NCBI GenBank assembly: GCA_001794945.1
Contig: MGMJ01000050.1
Coordinates: 34,547 to 75,808, forward strand
Length of the DNA: 41,262 nt
Origin: Chloroflexi bacterium GWC2_73_18
GTDB lineage: Bacteria; Chloroflexota; Limnocylindria; Limnocylindrales; CSP1-4
Reading direction: 5' to 3'
The notes below the pieces were generated by a model. The model was not told the origin of the DNA. It made no database searches and saw only the letters and a program-made list of their open reading frames with translations. The position numbers and the translations under genes are program-made. The stretch's first letter is position 1, and each line of letters starts with the position of its first letter. Shown in pieces: positions 18,501 to 26,817 of the stretch.

Positions 18501-21500
18501 CTAGGCGCGGTCCACCCCCGCCCCGAGCGCGTCCGACGCGCCGTCGCCGGGGGCCCCGGTGCGTCGGGCCCAGACCGCGTAGCCCGTCGCCGCGGCGAAG
18601 AACCCGGTGCCGGCGACGAAGAGGAGCGGCCAGGGGCCCAGGATCGAGGTGGCGTTCGCCGGCGCGGTGTTGACCGCGAACTGGAACGAATAGTCCCAGG
18701 TGGGCAGAAGGCGCTGATACGAGTACGCCTCCGGGTCGGCCGGCAGCGGCAGGCCCGAGATGTTCGGGTAGACGGCCAGGAAGTAGAGCGCGGCCGCCGC
18801 CAGCGCCACCATCACGTAGCGGCGAGGGTCGCGCGCGCCGAGTACCAGCCAGCCGAGCGCCCCCGCGAGGGCCAGGTAACCGACGACCAGCACGACCGCG
18901 GTGGTGATGAGGGCGCGGGTCGAGCCGGGGTCGAGGCTGCCCGAGCCGGTGCAGAGGTAAGCGCCCGGGTTGACCTGCCCGACGCCGGCGGCGGCGCAGA
19001 GCGGGTCCTTGAGCAGCCAGAGCAGCCCGGGCGCCATGATCGTCACCGCGGCCACGGCGCGGGCGAACTGCCAGGTGCGACGCGAGGGGCCGTGCCAGAG
19101 CTCGGCCAGGAAGTAGGCGAGCAGGAGCAGCGCGAAGGGGAGCGCCGTGTACCAATGGTACTGGAAGGTGGCGCGGTCGATGCGCGCCCAGGGGAGCCAC
19201 TGGGAGAGGAACGCCAGGACGACGAAGCCGAGCGCCGCGCTGCGTCGCCCCCAGGCCTGCCAGGCGCCGAAGGCCGCCGCCGGGACGGCCAGCCAGAAGA
19301 GGACCAGGTTGCCCATGTCGAAGATGTAGCCCTGCGTCCCACCGCCGTACGCCTGCGATGAGAACCAGACCGGCTTGAGATCGAACGGCCAGGCCCACCA
19401 GGGCGACGAGGCGGGGTGCGTGGCGCGCAGGTGGTCGTGGTAGTCGTACATGCCACCCTGCAGGTCGACGAAGAGCTGGCCCTCGTGGCCGGGTGGCCAG
19501 CCTGGCACGATCTGCGGGCCGCCGGCGTGCCACGGCATCGCCCACGGGACGTAGCTGAGCACGTAGACCGCCAGCGGCAGCGCGGTGAGGGCGAGGAGCG
19601 CCAGAAGGAAGGGGGCGCCGCCCAGGCGGACCGGGTCCGCCCAGCGCGGCTCGACCCGTCCAGCCACGGGGCGGAGCACGATCCCCGCGGCGAGCAGGGC
19701 GGTCAACCCGACCATCAGGCCGAAGAAGAAGAGGTTCGGCGGCGTCTGGACGACGGCCAGGTAGCCGAGGACGCCGGTCAGCACGACCATCCCCGCGAGC
19801 GCCAGGAGCCGCCCGGCACTCGAGCGGAACAGGACGATCAGCACCGCGCCGCCGATGGCGTAGGCGCCGACCCACTTCGCCGCCAGCGCCAGGCCGAGCA
19901 GGCCGCCGATGGCCGGCAGCCCGAGGAGGACGGCCAGGCGCCCGGTCCGGCCGGCCGGCGGGTCGATGAGCAGCCAGGCCAGCGCCAGGTAGGCGGCCAC
20001 GATGAAGAGGCCGACGTAGGTGTCGTTCATGGCGATCCGCGAGGTGGCGAAGAGCATCCCGTCGAGCAGCGCGACCACCGCCACCAGGAGCCCGACGGCA
20101 CGCCGCCGGAAGAGCCGGCGCGCCAGCAGGTAGAGGGCGGCCGCCAGCAGCACGCCGGCGACGACACCGGGGAAGCGCCAGGCGAAGGCGTTGCCGCCCG
20201 TGTCAACGGCGGCGACCCGGCCGCCGGCCTCGAAGACGAGCGCCTCCTCGCGGTCCAGCGCCGGGGTGTCCCGGGCGGCGTCAAGCACCAGGACGGCCGG
20301 GCGGAAGGGGAGGGCCGCGTCGGCGAAGACGGCGTTGGCGTGGGGCTCGACCACGTAGATCGTGGAGCGGCCGTCCGGCGTCTCGCCGAGCACGTGGACC
20401 AGGTTCGTCGCGGCGTTCCAGCGCACCTCGCCGACCGGTCCTGGCATCGCGAAGCCGGATCCCGGTCGGGGCGGCCCGTCGTCGCCCAGCTGGAACGTCT
20501 CGATGCGGGCGCCTTCCGTGGCGACGTAGAGCGTCGGCCGGTCGAGGCCGCCGACGCGGTCGAGGCCGGTCGCCGCCGCCGTCAGCGGCTCCTGGTCGAT
20601 CGTCTCGAGGGAGACCGCGTCGAGGATGGAGAGTCCGCTCCCGGCGGCCACGGCGAGCGCCTCGCGGTCGGTCACCTCGATGCCCGGCAGGTCGCCCGCG
20701 TCGATGGCGGCCTGCAGCTCGCTGCGCTGCTCGGCAGTCAGGTAGGAGGCGAGGCGGAGCTCATCGCCGCCGGCGCGGAGCCGCGCCGCGAGCGAGGCGC
20801 CGGAAACGCCGAGGACGTCGCCGAGGCGCGCGCCGGCCGCCTCCGGGTCGGTCACCTGCGCCGGATGGGCGACCAGGCTGCTGACCCCGCTCAGCGGGAT
20901 CGCGGCGGCCAGGCCCGGCACCGTCGCCGCGCCGGCCACTTCGCCCGTTTCCGGGTCGAGGCTGCTCAACCGGTCCCCCGCGCCGCGCAACACGACACGC
21001 CGGCCGGCGACCCAGAGCCGCTGGACGGGGCCTTCGACGCGCCCGACCTCGACGGGCTGCGCCGCCTGCGGCTCGCCGCCGACGCTCCGCAGGAGGTCGA
21101 GCCGGCCGGTCTCGAGCTGCCAGACGAGGCCCGTGTCGGTGCCGACGTAGAGCCGGTGCGCCGAGCTGTCGACGGCGACCGCGGAGGCTCCGTTGACGGA
21201 GAGGCGCGACTCGTCCTCACGGGAGAGCAGGTCGAGGACGCGGACGGCCGAGCCGGTGGCCACGAAGAGCCGGTCGCCGGCGCGCCGCTGCGGCTCGAGC
21301 GGGTCGGCGTAGCGCGGCTCGACGGCGACGTCGCGGACAGGCGTCCCGAGCGAGCTCTCGCCGGTGACGCGATCGTCGCCGAAGAGCACGATCCCCGCCG
21401 CGATCAGGTACTTCGCCAGGTGGGGGTGCGTGTACTCGTAGATGTCGTGCGGCATCCCGTAGCGCCAGTCCTGCAGGAACTCGGTCGCCGTTCGCGCGTG

Positions 21501-23360
21501 GTAGACCTCGTCGAAGTGCATCCCGTAGGGCTGGTCGAGCCGGAAGGTGCGGAGGGTCAGGGCGGCCACGATCAGCAGCGCCACGACCAGCGCATCGAGG
21601 CGGTCGAGACGGCCGGAGCCTTCGGCCCCCAGGAGCCGGCTCCGGTCGGCCCGCACCGCCGGGCGGGACAACCGGCGGCGCAGGGAGCCGAGCGCCACCG
21701 CCCCCGTGGCGGGTCCTGCGATTTCGGGCGCCTCGGTCACCGCCGGGGCGGGCACGAGGGTTGGGGCGGCCGCCCGCTCGAGTGGCACGGTCGGCCCTCC
21801 CGGCGCCCCGGCCGGCGGCCGGCTCCAGGGAGTCCGCCAGACGCGCCTCACCGGTTCGATCTCGGGCTCCGGCGCCGGTCTCGGCGCCCGGCCCAGGAGG
21901 CCGAGCAGGTCGTCGACCGCGGGTCGCAGCTGCCAGAGCGCCCAGGCGAAGAGGGCGGTGTGGGCGATCGCCACGATCACGACGGCGGCCTCGGTGCGGG
22001 TCTCCTCGGCGAAGAGGAGCCCGCGGAGCTGGGGCGTCCCGTAACCCTCCTGGGGCCGCGTCAGCACGGCGTGGAGGTTGACCAGGTTGACCAGCCCCAG
22101 CAGGACGTACCAGCGCCGCCAGGCGACCGAGCCGGCGGCCAGGAGCGCCCCCACCGCGAAGACCGGGAAGAGGTATCGCTCGTGGACGCGGGTGGGGAGG
22201 ACGAAGAGGCCGAGGGCGAGCACGGTCGTGGCCACGACGATCGAGGTCCGGTCGTCACGGCGCAGGAGCTGCCAGGCGATGAAGGCGAGGCCGGCGAGCA
22301 GAAGTCCCGTGCCGACGGCGACAAAGGGGACGGCCCCGAAGGCGAGGCCCAGGTCGCTCGTCCAGACGCCGGCGTGGGCCAGCGAGGTCGGGCCCACGAG
22401 CGCCCACAGGTTGTAGGCGTTGACCGTCAGGTAGTGGTACTCGCCTGCCGTCGAGCCGACCAGCACGAGCAGGCCGCCCAGGTCCCCGCCGATCGGGAAG
22501 CCGGGCGCCCGAGCCACCGCCAGCTCGGCCAGGTCGAAGGGAGTGATCGTGGCGAACGCGACGAGGAGTCCGACCGCCGCCGAGGAGACGAGCCGCCAGG
22601 GACCCTGCTCCGTGGTGAACCAGCCGCCCAGGCGGCCATCGAGCCAGGCGAGCGCGCCGCGCGGCTCGGGCACCGGCCCGCTCCCGGGGCGGAGCAGGTG
22701 GCGCCGCAGCAAGACGATCCCGACGACGAGCAGGACGATCCCGTACTGCGGCTTGATGATCGGGGCGAGCACGGCGGCGGCGACCGCCGGCTCGCTCCAG
22801 CCGCGGATCAAGAGCAGGACGGCGCCGAGCAGGACGAGCGCGCCGACCGCATCGACCTGGCCCCAGAGCGCCGACTCGTACCAGGTGATCGGGATGAAGA
22901 GATAGAGGGCGGCGGCGGCGAGCCCGGCGCGCTCGCCGGACCAGCCACGCGCCGTGCGATAGAGGACGCAGGCGAGGATGAGGTCGAAGACGATGGCGGG
23001 GACCTTGATCAGCGAGCTGACGTAGGCGCCCGCGCCGGCACCGGTGAGGTCGCCCAGGAAGCGCGCCGTCAGGCCCACCATCCAGAGCGGGTAGAGGTAG
23101 CCGGGGGTGTAGTCGGCGAAGCCGGCGTTCCGGTAGAAACCGTCCGGGCCGTGCTCGGCGAGGGTCAGCGCCCAGCTCGAGAAGCTGTCGATGTCGACCT
23201 TGAAGCCGGCGCCGGGGAAGAGGCCGTATGCGATGATGACCCGGAGCGCGAGGCCGGCGAGCAGCACGGCCACGAGGGCGGGGGTGATCGCCGGTACCGG
23301 GACCCGGCCTCCCGACGCTCCGGAGCCCCGACCGGGTTCACCCGTCTGGGGCGCTCTCAA
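18501..23360 (-). CDS. bimodular GT-C glycosyltransferase: GT-C module plus PMT/GT39 module with propeller-like insert
   Basis: This 1619-residue membrane protein is a fusion. Module 1 (about residues 25-485) is a GT-C transferase: FKVDIDSFSSWA places the acidic motif (Asp56, Asp58) after the first helix, followed by some ten helices. A Pro-rich linker (about 487-570) leads to module 2, a PMT-type (GT39) transferase with MHFDEVYHARTA (Asp617, Glu618) and THPHLAKYLI. Between that motif and the next expected PMT element (GGNAFAWRFPGVV, about residue 1055) lies a soluble insert of about 390 residues with repeats such as LYVGTDTGLVWQLETG and TLYVATEGARIETF, resembling a YVTN/PQQ-type beta-propeller on the outer face. 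PMT enzymes use polyprenyl-phosphate-mannose. TTG at 23360 was chosen for its AGGAGG at 23370-23375 with 9-nt spacing; an upstream open frame lies in the divergent gene. Confidence 0.82.
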   Translation of the reverse strand: MRAPQTGEPGRGSGASGGRVPVPAITPALVAVLLAGLALRVIIAYGLFPGAGFKVDIDSFSSWALTLAEHGPDGFYRNAGFADYTPGYLYPLWMVGLTARFLGDLTGAGAGAYVSSLIKVPAIVFDLILACVLYRTARGWSGERAGLAAAALYLFIPITWYESALWGQVDAVGALVLLGAVLLLIRGWSEPAVAAAVLAPIIKPQYGIVLLVVGIVLLRRHLLRPGSGPVPEPRGALAWLDGRLGGWFTTEQGPWRLVSSAAVGLLVAFATITPFDLAELAVARAPGFPIGGDLGGLLVLVGSTAGEYHYLTVNAYNLWALVGPTSLAHAGVWTSDLGLAFGAVPFVAVGTGLLLAGLAFIAWQLLRRDDRTSIVVATTVLALGLFVLPTRVHERYLFPVFAVGALLAAGSVAWRRWYVLLGLVNLVNLHAVLTRPQEGYGTPQLRGLLFAEETRTEAAVVIVAIAHTALFAWALWQLRPAVDDLLGLLGRAPRPAPEPEIEPVRRVWRTPWSRPPAGAPGGPTVPLERAAAPTLVPAPAVTEAPEIAGPATGAVALGSLRRRLSRPAVRADRSRLLGAEGSGRLDRLDALVVALLIVAALTLRTFRLDQPYGMHFDEVYHARTATEFLQDWRYGMPHDIYEYTHPHLAKYLIAAGIVLFGDDRVTGESSLGTPVRDVAVEPRYADPLEPQRRAGDRLFVATGSAVRVLDLLSREDESRLSVNGASAVAVDSSAHRLYVGTDTGLVWQLETGRLDLLRSVGGEPQAAQPVEVGRVEGPVQRLWVAGRRVVLRGAGDRLSSLDPETGEVAGAATVPGLAAAIPLSGVSSLVAHPAQVTDPEAAGARLGDVLGVSGASLAARLRAGGDELRLASYLTAEQRSELQAAIDAGDLPGIEVTDREALAVAAGSGLSILDAVSLETIDQEPLTAAATGLDRVGGLDRPTLYVATEGARIETFQLGDDGPPRPGSGFAMPGPVGEVRWNAATNLVHVLGETPDGRSTIYVVEPHANAVFADAALPFRPAVLVLDAARDTPALDREEALVFEAGGRVAAVDTGGNAFAWRFPGVVAGVLLAAALYLLARRLFRRRAVGLLVAVVALLDGMLFATSRIAMNDTYVGLFIVAAYLALAWLLIDPPAGRTGRLAVLLGLPAIGGLLGLALAAKWVGAYAIGGAVLIVLFRSSAGRLLALAGMVVLTGVLGYLAVVQTPPNLFFFGLMVGLTALLAAGIVLRPVAGRVEPRWADPVRLGGAPFLLALLALTALPLAVYVLSYVPWAMPWHAGGPQIVPGWPPGHEGQLFVDLQGGMYDYHDHLRATHPASSPWWAWPFDLKPVWFSSQAYGGGTQGYIFDMGNLVLFWLAVPAAAFGAWQAWGRRSAALGFVVLAFLSQWLPWARIDRATFQYHWYTALPFALLLLAYFLAELWHGPSRRTWQFARAVAAVTIMAPGLLWLLKDPLCAAAGVGQVNPGAYLCTGSGSLDPGSTRALITTAVVLVVGYLALAGALGWLVLGARDPRRYVMVALAAAALYFLAVYPNISGLPLPADPEAYSYQRLLPTWDYSFQFAVNTAPANATSILGPWPLLFVAGTGFFAAATGYAVWARRTGAPGDGASDALGAGVDRA

Positions 23361-23369
23361 TCGGTCCGG

Positions 23370-23375
23370 CCTCCT
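23370..23375 (-). promoter_or_regulatory. ribosome binding site deciding a TTG start
   Basis: AGGAGG on the minus strand, 9 nt before TTG at 23360. It is one of the best Shine-Dalgarno matches in the window and the main reason to accept the rare TTG start of the giant glycosyltransferase. Confidence 0.6.
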
Positions 23376-23390
23376 GGACGAGCGACGAAG

Positions 23391-24662
23391 GTGCAGCGCA
23401 GTATAGCAACGCGCATCCGGTCGACCGGGCTCGCGCTGGTGCTGCTGGCGCTGCTCGTCTACCTGGTTTCCAACCCGGGCCGCGCGAACCTCTACGGCCA
23501 CTACGTCTGGCAGGCGGACGCCTGGCTGCACGGGCGATTCGCCATCCCCTTCCCGGTCGCCGAGGGGGCGGTCACCAACGACCGGTACCTCGACGTGATC
23601 CCCATCCCTGGATCTCCCGGCTACGGCCTCATCCCCTACCCGCCGCTCCCGGCGATCCTGCTGCTGCCGGCCGTGGCGATCTTCGGGCTGGCCGCCGACG
23701 CGGGCCTCCTCGCCCTCGCCCTTGGGGCGGTGAGCGTCGGGCTCGCCTGGCGCCTGGTGAGGCGCCTCGTCACCGACCGGCGCGCCGCGCTCCTGGCGAC
23801 GCTCTTCTTCAGTTTCGGCACCGGCGCCTGGTACGCCGCCGCCCGGGGAAGCACCTGGTTCGAGGCGCACGTCGTGGCGCTCGCCTGCACGCTGTTGGCC
23901 ATCACCCTGTCGCTCGACGCGGAGCGTTCGGAGAGCCCGCGTCGCCTCGACCCACGCCAGGTCGCGGCGGGCTTCCTGCTCGGGCTGGCGGCCCTGGCGC
24001 GCCTGCCGACGATCTTCGGGCTTCCGTTCCTCCTGCTCGTCGGGGGCGGTCGTTCACCCTTCCGGCGGGGTGCCGCAGCGGCGCTCGGGGCGGCGGTCCC
24101 GCTTCTCTTCCTGCTCGCCTACAACCTCGCCTCGTCGGGCGCGCCGTTCCAGCCGGGATACGAGTCGCTCTACCGTACCGAGACGCCGGCCCTCCCCGCC
24201 TTCCATCACCCGGATTGGGCGATCGAGGACCCGCGCTATCTGCCCCAGAACCTGCTGATCATGCTCGCCGAGCCGCCGACGATCCGGCTCGAGTGCGGCC
24301 TCCGCTTCTTCGACCCCGACTGCCCCACGATCAGCCCCGACCCGCTCGGCATGAGCCTGCCGCTGACCAGCCCGGCCTACCTGCTGGCGCTCCCGCTGCT
24401 GGTCGGGATCCGTCGCGACCGGCTGCTGGCCGGCGCCTTCCTCGCCATCGCCGCGATCGCCGCGGTCGACCTGATGCACTTCAGCCAGGGCTGGGTCCAG
24501 TTCGGCTACCGCTTCAGCAACGACTGGGCGCCGTTCGCCCTGGTGCCGGTCACGCTCGCCCTGGCCCGGCCCGACGCCCGCCGCATCGGAGTCGTCCTTG
24601 TCGCCGCGTCGATCGCCGTGAACGCCTGGGGGAGCCTGTGGGGTGCGCTGCGCGGCTGGTGA
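23391..24662 (+). CDS. GT-C superfamily membrane glycosyltransferase-like protein
   Basis: This 423-residue polytopic protein has about ten hydrophobic segments. The region after helix 1 reads GHYVWQADAWLHGRFAIPFPV, placing a QAD acidic motif where GT-C enzymes of the PMT/ArnT type keep their catalytic Asp; a further extracytoplasmic loop contains several Cys (ECGLRFFDPDCP), possibly a disulfide. The donor is presumably a polyprenyl-phosphate sugar, and the acceptor is unknown. The start is GTG at 23391, only 30 bp from the divergent giant gene; no good ribosome site is seen, so the start is uncertain. The frame is open far upstream but is antisense to the giant gene. The Dpm1-like GT2 gene follows by 43 nt. 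Confidence 0.75.
   Translation: MQRSIATRIRSTGLALVLLALLVYLVSNPGRANLYGHYVWQADAWLHGRFAIPFPVAEGAVTNDRYLDVIPIPGSPGYGLIPYPPLPAILLLPAVAIFGLAADAGLLALALGAVSVGLAWRLVRRLVTDRRAALLATLFFSFGTGAWYAAARGSTWFEAHVVALACTLLAITLSLDAERSESPRRLDPRQVAAGFLLGLAALARLPTIFGLPFLLLVGGGRSPFRRGAAAALGAAVPLLFLLAYNLASSGAPFQPGYESLYRTETPALPAFHHPDWAIEDPRYLPQNLLIMLAEPPTIRLECGLRFFDPDCPTISPDPLGMSLPLTSPAYLLALPLLVGIRRDRLLAGAFLAIAAIAAVDLMHFSQGWVQFGYRFSNDWAPFALVPVTLALARPDARRIGVVLVAASIAVNAWGSLWGALRGW
23400..23405 (-). promoter_or_regulatory. -10 box for the giant glycosyltransferase gene
   Basis: TATACT on the minus strand, about 40 nt upstream of the TTG start, leaving room for a leader with the AGGAGG site. It lies inside the first codons of the divergent gene starting at 23391. 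Confidence 0.45.
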
Positions 24663-24692
24663 TCGGCGGGCTGACGCCGCCCGGCATTGTGG

Positions 24693-24698
24693 GACACT
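24693..24698 (+). promoter_or_regulatory. possible weak -10 box for the GT2 gene
   Basis: GACACT lies 7 nt before GTG at 24706. It resembles the TACACT boxes at 8691 and 11125 except for the first base. The gene may instead be co-transcribed with the upstream GT-C gene. Confidence 0.25.
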
Positions 24699-24705
24699 TC
24701 GCGCC

Positions 24706-25494
24706 GTGACCGCTGCCCGGGTCCCCGAGATCTCCTACTTCTTCCCGGCCCACAACGAGGAGGCCAATCTCGAGGCGCTCATGGACGAGGCGCTCGAGGC
24801 GCTCCCCGAGCTGGCCGAGCGCTTCGAGATCATCGCCGTCGACGACGGCAGCCGCGACGGCACGCCGGCGATCGCCGACCGCCTGGCGGCGTCCCATGCG
24901 GGCGTCGTCCGCGTCGTCCACCACCCCACGAACCTCGGCTACGGCGCCGCGCTGCGCAGCGGCTTCCGCGCCGCCCGCTACCCGCTCGTCTGCTTCACCG
25001 ACGGCGACCGCCAGTTCAGGGTCGCCGACCTCGGCCGCCTTCTCGAGCGCGCCGCCGGGCCCGACCGCCCCGACGTCGTGGCCGGCTTCCGCTTGAAGCG
25101 CGCCGATCCGCCGCTCCGGCTCGCCTATGCGCACATCTACCGGGCCTGCCTGGGCCTCTTCTTCAGGCTCTGGGTCCGCGACGTCGACTGCGCCTGCAAG
25201 CTCTTCCGGCGCGGTGCGCTCGAGGGGATCCGCCTCGAGTCGGGCGGGGCGTTCCTCTCGGCCGAGCTCCTGATCAAGCTACGCGCGGGGGGCCGCTCGC
25301 TCGTCGAGGTCGGCGTGCCGCACTACCCGCGAACGGCCGGCTCGCCGACCGGGGCGAAGCCGTCGGTGATCCTGCGCGCGGTGCGCGACTTCTGGCGGCT
25401 CCGCCTCCTGCTCTGGTTCGCCCCGGCGCGCGCCCGGGGCCGCGGAGCGGCGGTGCTCGGCGACGCCGCTGCGGATGGCGGTCGAGAAGCCTAG
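24706..25494 (+). CDS. GT2 glycosyltransferase, polyprenyl-phosphate mannosyl/glucosyltransferase (Dpm1-like)
   Basis: This 262-residue GT-A enzyme has the fold start ISYFFPAHNEEANLE, the nucleotide-binding VDDGSRDGT (Asp46, Asp47), NLGYGAALRSGF and the metal-binding FTDGDRQF (Asp99, Asp101). The family charges undecaprenyl or decaprenyl phosphate with mannose or glucose from a nucleotide sugar at the inner membrane face. There is no C-terminal transmembrane pair, as in the soluble Dpm1 type. Standing next to two GT-C genes, it is the natural donor-supplying enzyme for them. The start is GTG at 24706; a longer open frame upstream overlaps the previous gene. It ends 9 nt from the convergent nuclease gene. 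Confidence 0.85.
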   Translation: MTAARVPEISYFFPAHNEEANLEALMDEALEALPELAERFEIIAVDDGSRDGTPAIADRLAASHAGVVRVVHHPTNLGYGAALRSGFRAARYPLVCFTDGDRQFRVADLGRLLERAAGPDRPDVVAGFRLKRADPPLRLAYAHIYRACLGLFFRLWVRDVDCACKLFRRGALEGIRLESGGAFLSAELLIKLRAGGRSLVEVGVPHYPRTAGSPTGAKPSVILRAVRDFWRLRLLLWFAPARARGRGAAVLGDAAADGGREA

Positions 25495-25503
25495 TTCCTA
25501 GTC

Positions 25504-26043
25504 CTAGTCGGGCCGGCGCCGGCCCTCGGCGGGAGACTCCTCGTCCGTGTCGAGCGAGTTGATGAACTCGCGGAAGACGGAGAGGCGCTCGTCTTCCCGG
25601 TGCTCCCCCTCGCCCCCCTCCTCGTCGTCCTCGGCCGGCGTCACCCCGGCGCGATCGAGGACCGCCCGGGTCACGAAGATCGGGGTCGCCGCGCGGACGG
25701 CCAGCGCGATCGCGTCGGAGGGGCGGGAGTCGATCTCGACGGTCCGACCGTCCGTCTCGAGCTGGATGCGGGCGTGGAACGTTTCCTCGGCCAGGTCGGA
25801 GACGACGACGCGGCGCAGGTGGACGGCGAGCTGCTCGAGGGTCGCGGCAAAGAGGTCGTGCGTGAGCGGCCGCTCCGACGTGAAGCCCTGCAGCCGCATG
25901 GCGATGGCGCTCGCCTCCCACTGACCGATCCAGATCGGGAGGTAGCGGCGCTGTTCGGCCGCCTTGAGGATGACGACGTGCTGGTTCGAGAGCATGTGCA
26001 CGCGCACGCTCTCCACGACCATCTCGATCAGCTCGTCGGGCAT
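25504..26043 (-). CDS. bifunctional nuclease (BFN/DUF151) family protein
   Basis: This 179-residue protein matches the BFN (DUF151) family: VESVRVHMLSNQHVVILK at the N-terminus, YLPIWIGQWEASAIAM (about residues 34-49), the RPLTHDLFAATLEQL block and IDSRPSDAIALAVRAATPIFV (about 102-122), the last being the family signature. Plant and bacterial members are reported as RNase/DNase or stress-associated proteins; the role here is unknown. An acidic low-complexity stretch (EDDEEGGEGEHREDE, about residues 137-151) follows the domain. The start is ATG at 26043 with a TAGAAT box 10 nt upstream. It lies 53 nt downstream of the rhomboid gene on the same strand. Confidence 0.87.
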   Translation of the reverse strand: MPDELIEMVVESVRVHMLSNQHVVILKAAEQRRYLPIWIGQWEASAIAMRLQGFTSERPLTHDLFAATLEQLAVHLRRVVVSDLAEETFHARIQLETDGRTVEIDSRPSDAIALAVRAATPIFVTRAVLDRAGVTPAEDDEEGGEGEHREDERLSVFREFINSLDTDEESPAEGRRRPD

Positions 26044-26053
26044 GGTGCGTCGG

Positions 26054-26059
26054 ATTCTA
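26054..26059 (-). promoter_or_regulatory. -10 box for the BFN gene
   Basis: TAGAAT on the minus strand, 10 nt before ATG at 26043. It would give a leaderless or near-leaderless message. Confidence 0.4.
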
Positions 26060-26096
26060 TACCGCGGCCCGCGGTACCCCGGACCGTGCCGGCGGC

Positions 26097-26801
26097 TCAG
26101 CCGGCGCGGAGCGGCACGCGCACGAGGCCCGCCATGCGGAGCGCGCCGGCGACGGCCAGGCCGGCGGCGAAGCCCCCGATGTGGGCGAAGTAGGCGACCC
26201 CGCCGGCGCTGCTCGTCGCCCCCAGCACGGCGACGCCGTCGAGGAGCTGCAGCACGAACCAGAAGCCGAGCACGAAGATGGCCGGGATCGAGACGAGCTG
26301 GTAGAAGAGGCCCAGGAAGACAAGCGAGAGGACGCGCGCCCGGGGGAACCAGACGAGGTAGGCCCCCAGCACCGCGGCGATCGCCCCGCTGGCACCCACC
26401 AGCGGCACGTCCGACGCCGGGTCGATGGCGACCTGGGCGAGGCCGGCGACGATGCCGCCCCCCAGGTAGAAAAGAAGGAAGGGGAGCCGCCCCAGCAGAT
26501 CCTCGACGTTGTTGCCGAAGATCCACAGGTAGAGCATGTTGCCCAGGATGTGCATCCAGCCGCCGTGGAGGAACTGGGAGGTGAGCAGGGCGGCGGCGGC
26601 CGGCACGGTGCCGCCCAACGGGTCGGCGGTCAGCTGCGCGGGCACGACCCCGAAGTCGGTGAAGAACCGCTCGAGATCGGCCGGGGCACCGACCTGCTCG
26701 AGCCAGAGCTCGTACGCGAAGATGACGAAGTTGGCAGCGATCAGGCCGATGGTGAGGACGGCCGGCCGAGCCGTCGGGTTGGCGTCGCGAAGCGGGATCA
26801 T
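26097..26801 (-). CDS. rhomboid family intramembrane serine protease
   Basis: This 234-residue, six-helix protein has the rhomboid catalytic dyad: Ser138 in VGASGAIAAVLGAY and His207 in FAHIGGFAAG. HGGWMHILGN (His84, Asn88) supplies the oxyanion-side residues. Rhomboids cleave transmembrane segments of client proteins within the membrane. Length is normal for bacterial rhomboids. The ATG at 26801 follows the pseudophosphatase stop by 16 nt, so the two genes are probably co-transcribed. The client is unknown, but the neighbouring single-span protein would be a candidate. Confidence 0.92.
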   Translation of the reverse strand: MIPLRDANPTARPAVLTIGLIAANFVIFAYELWLEQVGAPADLERFFTDFGVVPAQLTADPLGGTVPAAAALLTSQFLHGGWMHILGNMLYLWIFGNNVEDLLGRLPFLLFYLGGGIVAGLAQVAIDPASDVPLVGASGAIAAVLGAYLVWFPRARVLSLVFLGLFYQLVSIPAIFVLGFWFVLQLLDGVAVLGATSSAGGVAYFAHIGGFAAGLAVAGALRMAGLVRVPLRAG

Positions 26802-26817
26802 CGCCGCCGGCCGACGC

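Noticed and set aside
19416-23390. Very long open frame on the + strand opposite the giant glycosyltransferase
   Set aside because: It has the Arg/Glu/Gly/Asp-rich, domain-free composition typical of antisense frames in high-GC DNA, and only its end (from 23391) is a real membrane protein.
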